From positions 1-8,011 of the forward strand of contig JAPLHL010000414.1 of assembly GCA_026389655.1 (NCBI GenBank): DNA of 8,011 nt. The letters are read 5' to 3'. Within the stretch, counting starts at the first letter, position 1, and each line of letters begins with the position of its first letter. Shown in pieces: positions 7,440-8,011 of the stretch. The notes beneath the pieces were generated by a model. It was not told the origin of the DNA. It made no database searches and saw only the letters and a program-made list of their open reading frames with translations. The position numbers and the translations under genes were made by a program. The stretch comes from Chloroflexota bacterium (GTDB taxonomy: Bacteria > Chloroflexota > Dehalococcoidia > GIF9 > UBA5629).

Positions 7440-8011
7440 TTTCCACCTGCCTGCTGGATCTCTTGGTTACCAGCAACCTGTTGAGCGCATTCATATATGC
7501 TTTGGCGCTTGCAACTATAATATCAGTATCGGCGCCGCGGCCTGTATAGATGGCGCCGCCGCTTTCAATGCGGATCAGGACCTCGCCCAACGCATCGATA
7601 CCTTCCGTAATCGAGTTAACACTGAACTCGGTAAGTTGGTTGGGTACGCGCACCAGCCGATTAATAGCCTTGTAAACGGCGTCTACCGGGCCGGTTCCGA
7701 GTGCAGCATCCGCTAATATTTCTTTATTAGGTCCTATTAACCTGACCGTAGCAGTGGGCATGCTTTGATTACCGCACGATACCCCGACATGGTCCAGGTG
7801 ATATACTTCCGAGGCAGTGCGCATCTCCTCACCTATCAGCGACTGGATATCACGGTTGGTCACTTGTTTCTTCTTATCTGCCAGCTCCTTGAAAGCCTTG
7901 AAAGCATGCGTCAGAGCTTCATCATTCAGTGAAAACCCCAGTTCGAGCAGCCTCTCTTTAAAGGCGTGTCTTCCGCTCAGCTTGCCCAGTACCAGTGTGC
8001 TGGACGGCACG
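7429..8011 (-). CDS. leuA: 2-isopropylmalate synthase, C-terminal part (5' end outside window)
   Basis: Condenses acetyl-CoA with 2-oxoisovalerate, the committed step of leucine synthesis. Only the last 193 codons are in the window. The catalytic barrel, roughly 310 residues for a protein of about 500, lies beyond base 8011. The GTG at 8010 is an internal Val in VPSSTLVLGKLSGRHAF, not a start. The visible part holds the linker subdomains and the LeuA allosteric dimerisation domain (from about visible residue 67), with GTGPVDAVYKAINRL (105-119), SITEGIDALGEV (133-144) and TGRGADTDIIVASAKAYMNA (156-175). This is the domain that binds leucine for feedback inhibition. It ends with TGA at 7431-7429, within the start region of the MgtC-family gene. 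LeuA is preferred over citramalate synthase because the ending matches classical LeuA and a separate cimA is present. Confidence 0.94.
   Translation of the reverse strand, partial: VPSSTLVLGKLSGRHAFKERLLELGFSLNDEALTHAFKAFKELADKKKQVTNRDIQSLIGEEMRTASEVYHLDHVGVSCGNQSMPTATVRLIGPNKEILADAALGTGPVDAVYKAINRLVRVPNQLTEFSVNSITEGIDALGEVLIRIESGGAIYTGRGADTDIIVASAKAYMNALNRLLVTKRSSRQVESEP

Noticed and set aside
7999..8011. A start codon for leuA at the GTG near the right edge
   Set aside because: This GTG codes for an internal Val within the conserved segment before GKLSGRHAF; the catalytic barrel must lie upstream, outside the window.

Overview
The window looks like chromosomal DNA of an anaerobic, free-living bacterium and is packed with core metabolism genes. 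No mobile element, CRISPR array, tRNA or rRNA is visible. My best guess at the lineage is Chloroflexota, class Dehalococcoidia or a relative. This rests on remembered similarity of a leuA-leuC-leuD-leuB-cimA order and on thiolase-rich fatty or organic acid metabolism, so it is an inference and not a measurement.

Left part (1-2447, + strand): two thiolase genes in tandem. The first has lost its N-terminus to the window edge. It ends at 1037 and is followed by a short out-of-frame relic of a thiolase C-terminus (1038-1081), then a strong intrinsic terminator (1103-1137). The second thiolase (1257-2447) has its own near-consensus promoter (1197-1225) and a good ribosome binding site. The two genes are therefore probably separate transcription units, although they are paralogues. 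A 16-bp hairpin at 2477-2514 sits between the second thiolase and the convergent operon and can end transcription from both sides.

Right part (2541-8011, - strand): a tightly packed branched-chain amino acid operon. Transcription order is leuA (5' part outside the window), a small MgtC/SapB-family membrane protein, leuC, leuD, leuB, cimA. Junctions run from an 11-nt overlap to a 24-nt gap, so this is one transcript; its promoter and any attenuator lie beyond base 8011. LeuA commits 2-oxoisovalerate to leucine, and CimA condenses pyruvate with acetyl-CoA to citramalate. LeuCD and LeuB can then process both the isopropylmalate and citramalate series, giving leucine and, through 2-oxobutyrate, isoleucine without threonine deaminase.

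Most of the window is well-understood metabolism and I see no clearly new system. The points worth a second look are the MgtC-family gene translationally overlapped with leuA, the thiolase-tail relic after the first thiolase, and the shared use of LeuCDB by two synthases at opposite ends of one operon.
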